A stretch of DNA of 64,000 bases from Pseudomonas fluorescens (lineage in GTDB: Bacteria > Pseudomonadota > Gammaproteobacteria > Pseudomonadales > Pseudomonadaceae). The stretch covers positions 1,736,001 to 1,800,000 of the forward strand of contig NZ_CP148752.1 in assembly GCF_040448305.1 (NCBI RefSeq), read 5' to 3'. The position numbers and the translations under genes are program-made. The notes under the pieces are model-generated. The model did no database searches and had not been told where the DNA came from. It saw only the letters and a program-made list of their open reading frames with translations. Positions 8,629 to 17,947 of the stretch are shown in pieces (positions within the stretch are counted from its first letter, which is position 1; each line of letters starts with the position of its first letter).

Positions 8629-9003
8629 GTGAAAAGCCAACGACCTGTAAACCTAGACCTAAGGACCATCAAACTCCCAGTCACTGCTTACACGTCCATC
8701 CTTCACCGAATCTCCGGTGTCATCCTCTTCGTGTGCCTTGCCATCATGCTTTACGCATTGGACAAGTCGCTGAGTTCCGAGGAAGGCTTCGGTCAGGTGA
8801 AAGCGTGTCTGACCAGTCCGCTAGCCAAGCTAGTGACATGGGGCATCCTGTCCGCTCTGCTGTATCACCTGGTAGCCGGTGTGCGCCATTTGATCATGGA
8901 CATGGGCATCGGTGAGACGCTGGAAGGCGGCAAGCTGGGCTCGAAAATCGTTATCGCCGTTTCCGTGGTGGTAATCGTTCTGGCAGGAGTTTGGATATGG
9001 TAA
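8629..9003 (+). CDS. sdhC: Succinate dehydrogenase cytochrome b556 subunit
   Basis: A 124-residue membrane subunit that, with SdhD, anchors succinate dehydrogenase and binds heme b and ubiquinone. The start is a GTG at 8629, giving an N-terminus (VKSQRPVNLDLRTIKLP) that matches the family; the upstream ATG-less extension to 8596 is not conserved-looking. SILHRISG carries the Ser and Arg of the quinone site, and YHLVAGVRHLIMD carries the heme-ligand His. Three transmembrane helices are visible. No clear Shine-Dalgarno sequence precedes the GTG; an A8 run does. It overlaps sdhD by seven bases. Confidence 0.95.
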   Translation: MKSQRPVNLDLRTIKLPVTAYTSILHRISGVILFVCLAIMLYALDKSLSSEEGFGQVKACLTSPLAKLVTWGILSALLYHLVAGVRHLIMDMGIGETLEGGKLGSKIVIAVSVVVIVLAGVWIW

Positions 9004-9365
9004 CTAACGTCACGAACCTGTCGCGTTCGGGCCTCTATGACTGGATGGCGCAACGTGTGTCTGCGGTCGTTCTCGCGGCTTACTTCATCTTCCTGATCGG
9101 ATACATCGTGGCCAACCCTGGCCTCGAGTACGCCCAGTGGCATGAACTGTTCGCCCACAACGGAATGCGTATCTTCAGCCTCCTGGCCCTCGTTGCCCTC
9201 GGCGCTCACGCCTGGGTCGGCATGTGGACCATCGCGACCGACTACCTGACGCCAATGGCGTTCGGCAAGTCCGCGACGGCTATACGTTTCCTTTTCCAGG
9301 CAGTATGCGGCGTTGCGATGTTCGCTTACTTCGTCTGGGGCGTGCAGATTCTCTGGGGTATCTGA
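8997..9365 (+). CDS. sdhD: Succinate dehydrogenase membrane anchor subunit
   Basis: A 122-residue three-helix membrane subunit. The ATG at 8997 follows GGAG by eight bases and overlaps the sdhC stop. ALGAHAWVGMWTIATDYL contains the conserved His and Asp-Tyr of the SdhD heme/quinone region. sdhA starts three bases after its stop, showing a tightly coupled operon. Confidence 0.95.
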   Translation: MVTNVTNLSRSGLYDWMAQRVSAVVLAAYFIFLIGYIVANPGLEYAQWHELFAHNGMRIFSLLALVALGAHAWVGMWTIATDYLTPMAFGKSATAIRFLFQAVCGVAMFAYFVWGVQILWGI

Positions 9366-9368
9366 GTC

Positions 9369-11141
9369 ATGGCTAACATTCCAACGATTTCTTTCGACGC
9401 CATCATTATTGGTGGTGGCGGTGCCGGCATGCGCGCAGCGCTGCAACTGGCACAGGGCGGTCACAAGACTGCCGTGATCACCAAGGTTTTCCCGACCCGT
9501 TCGCATACTGTATCCGCCCAGGGCGGCATCACCTGCGCAATCGCGTCCGCTGACCCGAACGATGACTGGCGCTGGCACATGTACGATACCGTCAAGGGTT
9601 CCGACTACATCGGTGACCAGGACGCTATCGAATACATGTGTCAGGAAGGCCCGGCTGCCGTTTACGAGCTGGACCACATGGGTATGCCATTCTCGCGTAC
9701 CGAGCAAGGTCGTATCTACCAGCGTCCATTCGGCGGTCAGTCCAAGGACTACGGTAAAGGCGGCCAGGCTGCGCGTACTTGCGCTGCGTCCGACCGTACC
9801 GGTCACGCACTGCTGCACACCCTTTATCAGGGCAACCTGAAAGCCGGTACCGTGTTCCTGAACGAGTACTACGCTGTCGATCTGGTGAAGAACGGCGAAG
9901 GCGAGTTCGTCGGCGTGATCGCCATCTGCATCGAAACCGGCGAAACCACCTACATCCGTGCCAAGGCCACCGTACTGGCTACCGGCGGTGCAGGTCGTAT
10001 CTACGCTTCGACCACCAACGCCCTGATCAACACCGGTGACGGCGTTGGCATGGCGCTGCGTGCTGGCGTGCCGGTACAAGACATTGAAATGTGGCAGTTC
10101 CACCCGACCGGTATCGCCGGCGCTGGTGTACTGGTTACAGAAGGTTGCCGTGGTGAAGGTGGATACCTGATCAACAAGCACGGCGAGCGTTTCATGGAGC
10201 GTTATGCTCCGAACGCCAAAGACCTTGCCGGTCGTGACGTTGTTGCCCGCTCGATGGTTAAAGAGATCATCGCCGGCAACGGTTGCGGTCCGAATGGCGA
10301 CCACGTGATGCTCAAGCTCGACCACCTGGGCGAGGAAGTGCTGCACAGCCGTCTGCCAGGCATCTGCGAACTGTCGAAGACTTTTGCGCACGTTGACCCG
10401 GTTGTTGCTCCGGTTCCGGTTGTTCCGACTTGCCACTATATGATGGGCGGCGTTGCCACCAACATTCACGGCCAGGCGATCACCCAGAACGGCGAAGGCG
10501 TCGACGAAATCATCCCTGGCCTGTTCGCAGTGGGTGAAGTGGCTTGCGTATCGGTTCACGGTGCCAACCGTCTGGGCGGCAACTCGCTGCTCGACCTGGT
10601 GGTATTCGGCCGCGCTGCCGGCCTGCACCTGGAAAAGGCGCTGACCGATGGTATCGAATACGACGACGCCACCGACGCCGACATCCAGGCTGCCCTGGCG
10701 CGTCTGTCCGCCCTGAACGAGCGTACCGAAGGCGAAGACGTGGCTACCCTGCGTCGCGAGCTGCAAAACTGCATGCAGAACTACTTCGGTGTATTCCGTA
10801 CCGGCGAATACATGCAGAAGGGTATTGCCCAGCTGGCTGATCTGCGCAAACGCATCGCCAACGTGAAGATCAACGATAAGTCGCAGGCGTTCAACACTGC
10901 ACGTATCGAAGCGCTGGAACTGCAGAACCTGCTGGAAGTGGCCGAAGCCACCGCCATCGCTGCCGAAGTACGTAAAGAGTCCCGTGGTGCTCACGCCCGT
11001 GAAGACTTCGAAGATCGCGACGATGAAAACTGGCTGTGCCACACCCTGTACTTCCCGGGTGACAAGCGCGTGACCAAGCGTGCCGTGAACTTCTCGCCGA
11101 AGACTGTTCCGACTTTTGAACCTAAGATTCGGACTTATTAA
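9369..11141 (+). CDS. sdhA: Succinate dehydrogenase flavoprotein subunit
   Basis: A 590-residue catalytic subunit that oxidises succinate to fumarate using covalently bound FAD. A Rossmann motif (IIIGGGGAGMRAALQLA) is near residue 12; the FAD-linking His is in RSHTVSAQGG near residue 42. Substrate-site motifs HPTGIAGAGVLVTEGCRGEG and GANRLGGNSLLDLVVFGR are intact. Length and start match the family. It is third in the sdhCDAB operon. Confidence 0.98.
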   Translation: MANIPTISFDAIIIGGGGAGMRAALQLAQGGHKTAVITKVFPTRSHTVSAQGGITCAIASADPNDDWRWHMYDTVKGSDYIGDQDAIEYMCQEGPAAVYELDHMGMPFSRTEQGRIYQRPFGGQSKDYGKGGQAARTCAASDRTGHALLHTLYQGNLKAGTVFLNEYYAVDLVKNGEGEFVGVIAICIETGETTYIRAKATVLATGGAGRIYASTTNALINTGDGVGMALRAGVPVQDIEMWQFHPTGIAGAGVLVTEGCRGEGGYLINKHGERFMERYAPNAKDLAGRDVVARSMVKEIIAGNGCGPNGDHVMLKLDHLGEEVLHSRLPGICELSKTFAHVDPVVAPVPVVPTCHYMMGGVATNIHGQAITQNGEGVDEIIPGLFAVGEVACVSVHGANRLGGNSLLDLVVFGRAAGLHLEKALTDGIEYDDATDADIQAALARLSALNERTEGEDVATLRRELQNCMQNYFGVFRTGEYMQKGIAQLADLRKRIANVKINDKSQAFNTARIEALELQNLLEVAEATAIAAEVRKESRGAHAREDFEDRDDENWLCHTLYFPGDKRVTKRAVNFSPKTVPTFEPKIRTY

Positions 11142-11152
11142 GGGTGGCCGCC

Positions 11153-11857
11153 ATGTTGCAAGTCAGCGTTTATCGTTACAACCCTGATCAGGACGCCGCG
11201 CCGTTCATGCAGGAATTCCAGGTCGATACCGGTGGTAAAGACCTGATGGTGCTGGACGTGCTGGCCCTGATCAAAGAGCAGGACGAGGGTTTCTCCTATC
11301 GTCGCTCTTGCCGTGAAGGTGTTTGCGGTTCCGACGGCATGAACATCAACGGCAAAAACGGCCTGGCCTGCGTCACGCCGCTGTCTGCTGTCGTAAAAGG
11401 TAACAAGTTGATCGTTCGTCCTCTGCCAGGTTTGCCGGTTATCCGTGACCTGGTCGTCGATATGAGCATCTTCTACAAGCAATACGAAAAGGTTAAGCCA
11501 TACCTGCAGAACGACACGCCGGCTCCGGCCATCGAGCGCCTGCAGTCCCCTGAAGAACGTGAAAAGCTCGACGGTCTGTACGAGTGCATCCTGTGCGCTT
11601 GCTGCTCGACTTCCTGCCCGTCCTTCTGGTGGAACCCGGACAAGTTCCTGGGTCCAGCTGCCCTGCTGCAAGCGTACCGCTTCCTGGCAGACAGCCGCGA
11701 CACCAAGACGGCCGAGCGTCTGGCTGCGCTGGATGACCCGTTCAGCGTATTCCGCTGCCGGAGCATCATGAACTGCGTCAGCGTATGTCCGAAAGGCCTG
11801 AACCCGACTAAGGCCATCGGTCACATCCGTAACATGTTGCTCTCGAGCGGCGTGTGA
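11153..11857 (+). CDS. sdhB: Succinate dehydrogenase iron-sulfur subunit
   Basis: A 234-residue electron-transfer subunit. The [2Fe-2S] ligands are in SCREGVCGSDGMNINGKNGL and the following C, the [4Fe-4S] and [3Fe-4S] ligands in CILCACCSTSCP and CRSIMNCVSVCPKGLNP. The ATG at 11153 (MLQVSVYRYN) has AAGGGTGG upstream; a GTG nine bases earlier is possible but less likely. A terminator hairpin lies shortly after the stop, before the sucA leader. Confidence 0.97.
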   Translation: MLQVSVYRYNPDQDAAPFMQEFQVDTGGKDLMVLDVLALIKEQDEGFSYRRSCREGVCGSDGMNINGKNGLACVTPLSAVVKGNKLIVRPLPGLPVIRDLVVDMSIFYKQYEKVKPYLQNDTPAPAIERLQSPEEREKLDGLYECILCACCSTSCPSFWWNPDKFLGPAALLQAYRFLADSRDTKTAERLAALDDPFSVFRCRSIMNCVSVCPKGLNPTKAIGHIRNMLLSSGV

Positions 11858-11889
11858 TTCAGCTGCTGTACCCGCTGTACCCGTAGATG

Positions 11890-11924
11890 CTACGGCGCAG
11901 GCTTCAACCGGCGCCGTAGTTTTA
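11890..11924 (+). terminator. Terminator-like hairpin after sdhB
   Basis: Stem CTACGGCGC / GCGCCGTAG with a 12-base loop, followed by TTTT. It separates the sdh operon from the sucA leader. Confidence 0.75.
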
Positions 11925-11979
11925 ACCTGAGCAGCAGCTTAAAAGGCTGCGGCTCTTATTTTGAAGAAATGAGACAAGC

Positions 11980-12110
11980 AGGGGCATCCGGGCTGGTACC
12001 CGGACTATCAGTGTGATCCTAGTGGCTTGTTTTGGTCGCTGCATTCGGACTTCTGCAAGTTTGCTCGGTGTCGACACCGATGGTGTTCCCCTAACCGAGG
12101 GTGACCAAGC
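11980..12110 (+). promoter_or_regulatory. Structured sucA leader RNA (sucA-II motif candidate)
   Basis: Hairpin TCCGGG(11987-11992)/CCCGGA(11999-12004) is followed by a second structure close to the start codon. CTCGGT (12064-12069) can pair with ACCGAG (12094-12099), which covers part of the GAGGG ribosome binding site (12097-12101). Alternatively CGGTGT can pair with ACACCG (12066-12079) and leave it free. A conserved RNA structure named sucA-II has been described upstream of Pseudomonas sucA; position and structure fit, but I cannot align to the model. Confidence 0.6.
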
Positions 12111-14942
12111 ATGCAAGAAAGCGTGATGCAGCGCATGTGGAACAGTGCCTACCTATCCGGTAGTAACGCTGCCTATGTGGAAGAGCTTTACGAGCTCTAC
12201 CTGCACGACCCTAACGCTGTGCCAGAAGAGTGGCGCACCTACTTCCAGAAGTTGCCTGCTGACGGCAACTCTGCCACCGATGTTTCGCACTCCACAATTC
12301 GCGATCATTTCGTCTTGCTGGCAAAGAACCAGCGCCGCGCCCAACCGGTTTCCGCCGGCAGCGTGAGCAGTGAGCACGAGAAGAAGCAAGTTGAAGTGCT
12401 GCGATTGATCCAGGCCTACCGTATGCGTGGCCACCAGGCAGCCCAGCTTGACCCGCTGGGACTGTGGCAGCGTCCTGCACCTGCAGACCTGTCGATCAAT
12501 CATTACGGCTTGACCAATGCCGATCTTGATACGACCTTCCGTGCCGGCGACCTGTTCATCGGCAAAGAGGAAGCGAGCCTACGCGAAATTCACGAAGCGT
12601 TGCAGCAGACATATTGCCGCACCATCGGCGCTGAGTTCACGCACATCACCGATTCCGAGCAGCGCCAGTGGTTCCAGCAGCGTCTGGAAAGCGTGCGCGG
12701 TCGTCCGACGTATTCCGCCGACATCAAGAGCCACCTGCTCGAGCGCGTGACCGCCGGCGAAGGCCTGGAAAAATACCTGGGCACCAAATACCCGGGTACC
12801 AAGCGTTTCGGTCTGGAAGGCGGCGAAAGCCTGATTCCGATGCTCGACGAGCTGATCCAGCGTTCCGGTTCCTACGGCACCAAGGAAATCGTCATCGGCA
12901 TGGCCCACCGTGGCCGTCTGAACGTGCTGGTCAACACCTTCGGCAAGAACCCGCGCGAGCTGTTCGACGAGTTCGAAGGCAAGAAGAAGGTCGAGCTGGG
13001 TTCCGGTGACGTGAAATACCACCAGGGCTTCTCGTCCAACGTGATGACCTCCGGTGGTGAAGTTCACCTGGCCATGGCGTTCAACCCGTCCCACCTGGAA
13101 ATCGTTTCCCCGGTGGTCGAGGGTTCGGTTCGCGCCCGTCAGGACCGTCGTAACGATCCGACCGGTGAGAAGGTTCTGCCGATCTCCATCCACGGTGACG
13201 CTGCTTTCGCAGGTCAGGGCGTGGTCATGGAAACCTTCCAGATGTCGCAGACCCGCGGTTTCAAGACCGGCGGTACCGTGCACATCGTGATCAACAACCA
13301 GGTCGGTTTCACCATCAGCAACCCGCTGGACTCGCGTTCCACCGAGTACGCGACCGACGTTGCGAAAATGATCCAGGCGCCGATCCTCCATGTGAATGGT
13401 GATGATCCGGAAGCCGTATTGTTCGTGACCCAGCTGGCCATCGACTACCGCATGCAGTTCAAGCGTGACGTGGTGATCGACCTGGTCTGCTACCGTCGTC
13501 GCGGCCACAACGAGGCCGACGAGCCAAGCGGCACCCAGCCGATCATGTATCAGCAGATCACCAAGCAGCGCACCACCCGTGAGCTGTATGCCGATCGTCT
13601 GACCCAGGGCGGTGTGCTGGACGCAGAGCGTGTTCAGGCGAAAGTCGACGAATACCGCAACGCGCTGGACAACGGTCTGCACGTGGTGAAGAGCCTGGTC
13701 AAAGAGCCGAACAAAGAGTTGTTCGTGGATTGGCGTCCGTATCTGGGCCACGCCTGGACCGCACGTCACGACACTCGCTTCGATCTGAAGACCCTGCAGG
13801 AACTGTCCGCCAAGCTGCTGGAAATTCCGGAAGGCTTCGTGGTTCAGCGCCAGGTCGCGAAAATCTACGAAGACCGTCAGAAGATGCAAGCCGGCGGCCT
13901 GCCGATCAACTGGGGTTACGCCGAAACCATGGCGTACGCGACCCTGGCGTTCGAAGGTCACCCGATCCGCATGACCGGCCAGGACATCGGCCGCGGTACG
14001 TTCTCGCACCGTCATGCTGTCTTGCACAACCAGAAAGACGCGGGCACCTACATCCCGTTGCAGAACCTGTACAACGGCCAGCCACGTTTCGACCTGTACG
14101 ATTCGTTCCTGTCCGAAGAAGCCGTACTGGCGTTCGAATACGGTTACTCGACCACCACGCCTGATGCGCTGGTGATCTGGGAAGCCCAGTTCGGCGACTT
14201 CGCCAACGGAGCCCAGGTGGTTATCGACCAGTTCATCACCAGTGGCGAGCACAAGTGGGGCCGTCTGTGCGGTCTGACCATGCTGCTGCCGCACGGTTAT
14301 GAGGGTCAGGGGCCGGAGCACTCCTCGGCTCGTCTGGAACGTTACCTGCAGCTGTGCGCCGAGCACAACATTCAGGTAGCCGTGCCGACTACGCCGGCAC
14401 AGATCTATCATTTGCTGCGTCGTCAGGTGATTCGCCCGCTGCGCAAGCCTTTGATCGTTCTGACTCCGAAGTCGCTGTTGCGCCACAAGCTGGCCATCTC
14501 GACGCTGGAAGATCTGGCCGAAGGTTCGTTCCAGACCGTCATCCCGGAAATCGATGCCCAAGACCCGAAAAAGGTCGAGCGCGTTGTTCTGTGTAGCGGC
14601 AAGGTCTACTACGACCTGCTGGAAAAACGCCGTGCCGAAGGTCGTGACGACATCGCTGTCGTGCGTATCGAGCAGCTGTACCCATTCCCTGAGGACGACT
14701 TGAAGGAAGTCCTGGCGCCTTACACCAACGTCAAGCATGCCGTGTGGTGTCAGGAAGAGCCGATGAACCAGGGTGCGTGGTACTGCAGCCAACACCACAT
14801 GCGTCGCAGCATCAGCAACCTCAACAAGTCTCTCGTACTCGAGTACGCGGGCCGTGAGGCTTCTGCTGCACCAGCATGCGGTTACGCATCGATGCACGCC
14901 GAACAGCAGGAAAAACTGCTGCAAGACGCCTTTACTGTTTAA
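12111..14942 (+). CDS. sucA: 2-Oxoglutarate dehydrogenase E1 component
   Basis: A 943-residue thiamine-diphosphate enzyme that decarboxylates 2-oxoglutarate and passes the succinyl group to the SucB lipoyl domain. The N-terminal SNAAYVEELYELYLHDP is the E2-binding segment. GMAHRGRLNVLVNTFGKNP and the HGDAAFAGQGVVMET / INNQVGFTISNP region form the ThDP and Mg2+ site; the C-terminal half has the transketolase-like pyrimidine domain. The ATG at 12111 follows GAGGG with a nine-base gap. An ATG five codons later is less favoured. It heads the sucAB-lpdG-sucCD set. Confidence 0.98.
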   Translation: MQESVMQRMWNSAYLSGSNAAYVEELYELYLHDPNAVPEEWRTYFQKLPADGNSATDVSHSTIRDHFVLLAKNQRRAQPVSAGSVSSEHEKKQVEVLRLIQAYRMRGHQAAQLDPLGLWQRPAPADLSINHYGLTNADLDTTFRAGDLFIGKEEASLREIHEALQQTYCRTIGAEFTHITDSEQRQWFQQRLESVRGRPTYSADIKSHLLERVTAGEGLEKYLGTKYPGTKRFGLEGGESLIPMLDELIQRSGSYGTKEIVIGMAHRGRLNVLVNTFGKNPRELFDEFEGKKKVELGSGDVKYHQGFSSNVMTSGGEVHLAMAFNPSHLEIVSPVVEGSVRARQDRRNDPTGEKVLPISIHGDAAFAGQGVVMETFQMSQTRGFKTGGTVHIVINNQVGFTISNPLDSRSTEYATDVAKMIQAPILHVNGDDPEAVLFVTQLAIDYRMQFKRDVVIDLVCYRRRGHNEADEPSGTQPIMYQQITKQRTTRELYADRLTQGGVLDAERVQAKVDEYRNALDNGLHVVKSLVKEPNKELFVDWRPYLGHAWTARHDTRFDLKTLQELSAKLLEIPEGFVVQRQVAKIYEDRQKMQAGGLPINWGYAETMAYATLAFEGHPIRMTGQDIGRGTFSHRHAVLHNQKDAGTYIPLQNLYNGQPRFDLYDSFLSEEAVLAFEYGYSTTTPDALVIWEAQFGDFANGAQVVIDQFITSGEHKWGRLCGLTMLLPHGYEGQGPEHSSARLERYLQLCAEHNIQVAVPTTPAQIYHLLRRQVIRPLRKPLIVLTPKSLLRHKLAISTLEDLAEGSFQTVIPEIDAQDPKKVERVVLCSGKVYYDLLEKRRAEGRDDIAVVRIEQLYPFPEDDLKEVLAPYTNVKHAVWCQEEPMNQGAWYCSQHHMRRSISNLNKSLVLEYAGREASAAPACGYASMHAEQQEKLLQDAFTV

Positions 14943-14984
14943 CGCCTTCGCGCACCTGAAACCGAATTTAAGGAACCACAGACA

Positions 14985-16214
14985 ATGGCTATCGAGATCA
15001 AAGCCCCCACTTTCCCGGAATCGGTTGCCGATGGCACCGTTGCCACCTGGCACAAACAACCGGGCGACGCGGTCAAGCGCGACGAACTGATCGTCGACAT
15101 CGAAACCGACAAAGTCGTGCTGGAAGTGCTGGCTACCGCTGACGGCGTGCTGGGCGCTATCGTCAAGAACGAAGGCGAAACCGTTCTGTCCGACGAAGTC
15201 CTGGGCTCCATCGTTGAAGGCGGCGCTGCTGCTGCCGCACCGGCTGCCGCTGCTGCTCCGGCCGCTGCTGCCGCTGCTCCTGCTGCTCCTGCTGCCAGCG
15301 CTGACGAGGACGCTATCGCAGCTCCGGCTGCTCGCAAGCTGGCCGAAGAAAACGGCATCAACCTGGCTTCCGTCAAAGGCACCGGCAAAGATGGTCGTGT
15401 AACCAAGGAAGACGTGGTTGCCGCTGTCGAAGCCAAGAAAGCTGCTCCTGCTGCCGCACCTGCCAAGGCTGCTGCTCCGGCTGCCGCTGCTCCTGTGTTT
15501 GCCGCTGGCGACCGCATCGAGAAGCGCGTACCGATGACCCGCGTTCGTGCCACCGTGGCCAAGCGTCTGGTTGAAGCTCAATCGAACATGGCGATGCTGA
15601 CCACTTTCAACGAAGTCGACATGACCGAAGTCATGGCCCTGCGTTCGAAGTACAAGGATCTGTTCGAGAAGTCCCACAACGGCGTGCGCCTGGGCTTCAT
15701 GTCGTTCTTCGTAAAAGCAGCTACCGAAGCGCTGAAACGCTTCCCGGCTGTCAACGCGTCGATCGACGGCGGCGACATCGTTTACCACGGCTACGCTGAC
15801 GTCGGCGTTGCAGTTTCCAGCGATCGCGGTCTGGTTGTACCGGTTCTGCGTAACGCCGAACTGATGAGCCTGGCTGAAATCGAAGGCGGCATCGCCACCT
15901 TCGGCAAGAAAGCCCGTGACGGCAAACTGTCGATGGACGAAATGACCGGTGGTACTTTCACCATCACCAACGGTGGTACTTTCGGTTCGATGATGTCGAC
16001 TCCGATCGTCAACCCGCCACAAGCAGCCATCCTGGGCATGCACAACATCATCCAGCGTCCTATGGCCATCAACGGCCAAGTCGTTATCCGTCCGATGATG
16101 TACCTGGCACTGTCCTACGATCACCGTCTGATCGATGGCAAAGAAGCTGTGACCTTCCTGGTGACCATCAAGAACCTGCTGGAAGATCCGGCTCGTCTGT
16201 TGCTGGATATCTGA
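14985..16214 (+). CDS. sucB: Dihydrolipoyl succinyltransferase (E2 of 2-oxoglutarate dehydrogenase)
   Basis: A 409-residue E2 subunit. Residues 1-77 form one lipoyl domain with the lipoyl-lysine in DIETDKVVLE. An Ala/Pro-rich flexible linker (about 80-105) leads to the peripheral subunit-binding domain (AAPAARKLAEENGINLASV), a second Ala/Pro linker, and the catalytic domain from about 185. The active-site His and Asp are in LSYDHRLIDGKEA near residue 375. It starts 42 bases after sucA, with AAGGAACC upstream. Confidence 0.98.
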   Translation: MAIEIKAPTFPESVADGTVATWHKQPGDAVKRDELIVDIETDKVVLEVLATADGVLGAIVKNEGETVLSDEVLGSIVEGGAAAAAPAAAAAPAAAAAAPAAPAASADEDAIAAPAARKLAEENGINLASVKGTGKDGRVTKEDVVAAVEAKKAAPAAAPAKAAAPAAAAPVFAAGDRIEKRVPMTRVRATVAKRLVEAQSNMAMLTTFNEVDMTEVMALRSKYKDLFEKSHNGVRLGFMSFFVKAATEALKRFPAVNASIDGGDIVYHGYADVGVAVSSDRGLVVPVLRNAELMSLAEIEGGIATFGKKARDGKLSMDEMTGGTFTITNGGTFGSMMSTPIVNPPQAAILGMHNIIQRPMAINGQVVIRPMMYLALSYDHRLIDGKEAVTFLVTIKNLLEDPARLLLDI

Positions 16215-16312
16215 TAGAAGCAGCCATGAGCTGCAAGCCCGGGCTGTCGGAAAACCCGCAGCCTGGCTTGCCGCTCGCGGCTTGAAGCTTTTCGCTAAAG
16301 AGGATTTTTTGA

Positions 16313-17749
16313 ATGTCGCAGAAATTTGACGTAGTAGTGATCGGCGCGGGCCCTGGCGGTTACGTGGCTGCCATCAAGGCCGCTCAGCTGGGCCTCAGCA
16401 CTGCCTGCATCGAGAAGTACACCGACAAGGAAGGCAAACTGGCTCTGGGCGGTACTTGCCTGAACGTCGGCTGCATTCCATCCAAGGCCCTGCTGGACAG
16501 CTCGTGGAAATTCCACGAAGCCCAGGACGGTTTTGCGATCCACGGTATCAATCACGCTGGCGTGACCATGGACGTGCCAGCGATGGTCGGCCGCAAGGCC
16601 AACATCGTCAAAGGCCTGACCTCCGGCGTTGCGACCCTGTTCAAGGCCAACGGTGTGACCTCGATCCAGGGTCACGGCAAGCTGCTGGCCGGCAAGAAAG
16701 TCGAAGTCACCAAGCCAGACGGCTCGGTTGAAATCATCGAAGCCGAAAACGTCATCCTGGCTCCAGGTTCGCGTCCGATCGACATTCCGCCAGCTCCGGT
16801 TGACCAGAATGTGATCGTCGATTCGACTGGCGCCCTGGAATTCCAATCCGTGCCTAAGCGTCTGGGCGTGATCGGCGCTGGCGTGATCGGTCTGGAACTG
16901 GGTTCGGTCTGGTCGCGTCTGGGCGCGGAAGTGACTGTCCTGGAAGCCCTGGACACCTTCCTGATGGCAGCGGACACCGCTGTTTCCAAGGAAGCGCTGA
17001 AAACCCTGACCAAACAGGGCCTGGACATCAAGCTGGGCGCTCGCGTAACCGGTTCCAAAGTGAACGGCGACGAAGTCGTGGTTAACTACACCGATGCCAA
17101 GGGCGAACAGAACATCACTTTCGACAAGCTGATCGTAGCCGTTGGTCGCCGTCCGGTGACCACTGATCTGTTGGCTGCCGACTGCGGCGTGACCCTGGAC
17201 GAGCGCGGTTTCGTGCACGTTGACGATCACTGCGCCACCACCGTACCGGGCGTTTACGCCATCGGCGACGTGGTTCGCGGCATGATGCTGGCGCACAAGG
17301 CCTCGGAAGAGGGCATCATGGTTGTCGAGCGCATCAAGGGCCACAAGGCCCAGATGAACTATGATCTGATCCCGTCGGTTATTTATACTCACCCGGAAAT
17401 CGCATGGGTCGGTAAAACCGAGCAGGCCTTGAAAGCTGAAGGCGTTGAAGTTAACGTCGGCACCTTCCCGTTCGCAGCCTCTGGCCGTGCCATGGCTGCC
17501 AACGATACCGGTGGTTTCGTCAAGGTCATCGCTGATGCCAAGACAGACCGCGTACTGGGCGTCCACGTGATTGGCCCAAGCGCTGCAGAACTGGTTCAGC
17601 AGGGCGCGATCGGTATGGAATTCGGCACCAGCGCTGAAGACCTGGGCATGATGGTTTTCTCCCATCCGACCCTGTCTGAAGCCTTGCACGAAGCTGCTTT
17701 GGCAGTGAATGGCGGCGCCATCCACATCGCCAACCGCAAGAAGCGTTAA
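16313..17749 (+). CDS. lpdG: Dihydrolipoyl dehydrogenase (E3)
   Basis: A 478-residue FAD/NAD flavoenzyme that reoxidises the lipoyl groups of SucB. The FAD motif is VVVIGAGPGGYVAAIKAAQ; the redox disulfide is GGTCLNVGCIPSK near residue 48; the NAD motif is GVIGAGVIGLELGSVWSRLG; the catalytic His-Glu pair is HPTLSEALHEAA at the end. In Pseudomonas the E3 in this operon (LpdG) serves the 2-oxoglutarate complex and the glycine cleavage system. A 98-base gap with a GC-rich hairpin (AAGCCCGGGC...) separates it from sucB. GAGGA precedes the ATG. Confidence 0.97.
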   Translation: MSQKFDVVVIGAGPGGYVAAIKAAQLGLSTACIEKYTDKEGKLALGGTCLNVGCIPSKALLDSSWKFHEAQDGFAIHGINHAGVTMDVPAMVGRKANIVKGLTSGVATLFKANGVTSIQGHGKLLAGKKVEVTKPDGSVEIIEAENVILAPGSRPIDIPPAPVDQNVIVDSTGALEFQSVPKRLGVIGAGVIGLELGSVWSRLGAEVTVLEALDTFLMAADTAVSKEALKTLTKQGLDIKLGARVTGSKVNGDEVVVNYTDAKGEQNITFDKLIVAVGRRPVTTDLLAADCGVTLDERGFVHVDDHCATTVPGVYAIGDVVRGMMLAHKASEEGIMVVERIKGHKAQMNYDLIPSVIYTHPEIAWVGKTEQALKAEGVEVNVGTFPFAASGRAMAANDTGGFVKVIADAKTDRVLGVHVIGPSAAELVQQGAIGMEFGTSAEDLGMMVFSHPTLSEALHEAALAVNGGAIHIANRKKR

Positions 17750-17756
17750 GACATAA

Positions 17757-17945
17757 TAAGAAACCACGGCGGTTTGGCCCGTCGTGAGCCTTGCATGCAA
17801 GACTCACCGCGGAATATCCGCTGGACGCAGTCTTGCATAGCTGCACCGGGTATCCGGAAAGGCTATGCAAGCAGCAGTCACAGGTGGTGCGGCACTTGAA
17901 TGAGTGCAGCACCGAATGCGCAGTACCTAACGAAGACGGTAATAA
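17757..17945 (+). promoter_or_regulatory. Structured sucC leader RNA (sucC motif candidate)
   Basis: Four hairpins are visible: GTGAG(17784-17788)/CTCAC(17803-17807), GCGGA(17809-17813)/TCCGC(17817-17821), CTTGCATAGC(17832-17841)/GCTATGCAAG(17862-17871), and GCACT(17892-17896)/AGTGC(17903-17907) flanked by GGTG and CACC. There is no U-run, so this is not a simple terminator. A conserved Pseudomonas RNA called the sucC motif is known in this position; the match is by location and complexity, not by alignment. Confidence 0.65.
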
Positions 17946-17947
17946 GC

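Noticed and set aside
8865..11042. An open frame of 725 codons antisense to sdhD and sdhA
   Set aside because: Codon-bias shadow of sdhA; composition (His/Gln/Val-rich) is typical of an antisense translation.
12579..16124. An open frame of 1181 codons on the minus strand, antisense to sucA and sucB
   Set aside because: Both sense genes are certain. The frame is open because GC-rich codon use removes stops in one antisense frame, and the translation has no recognisable domain.
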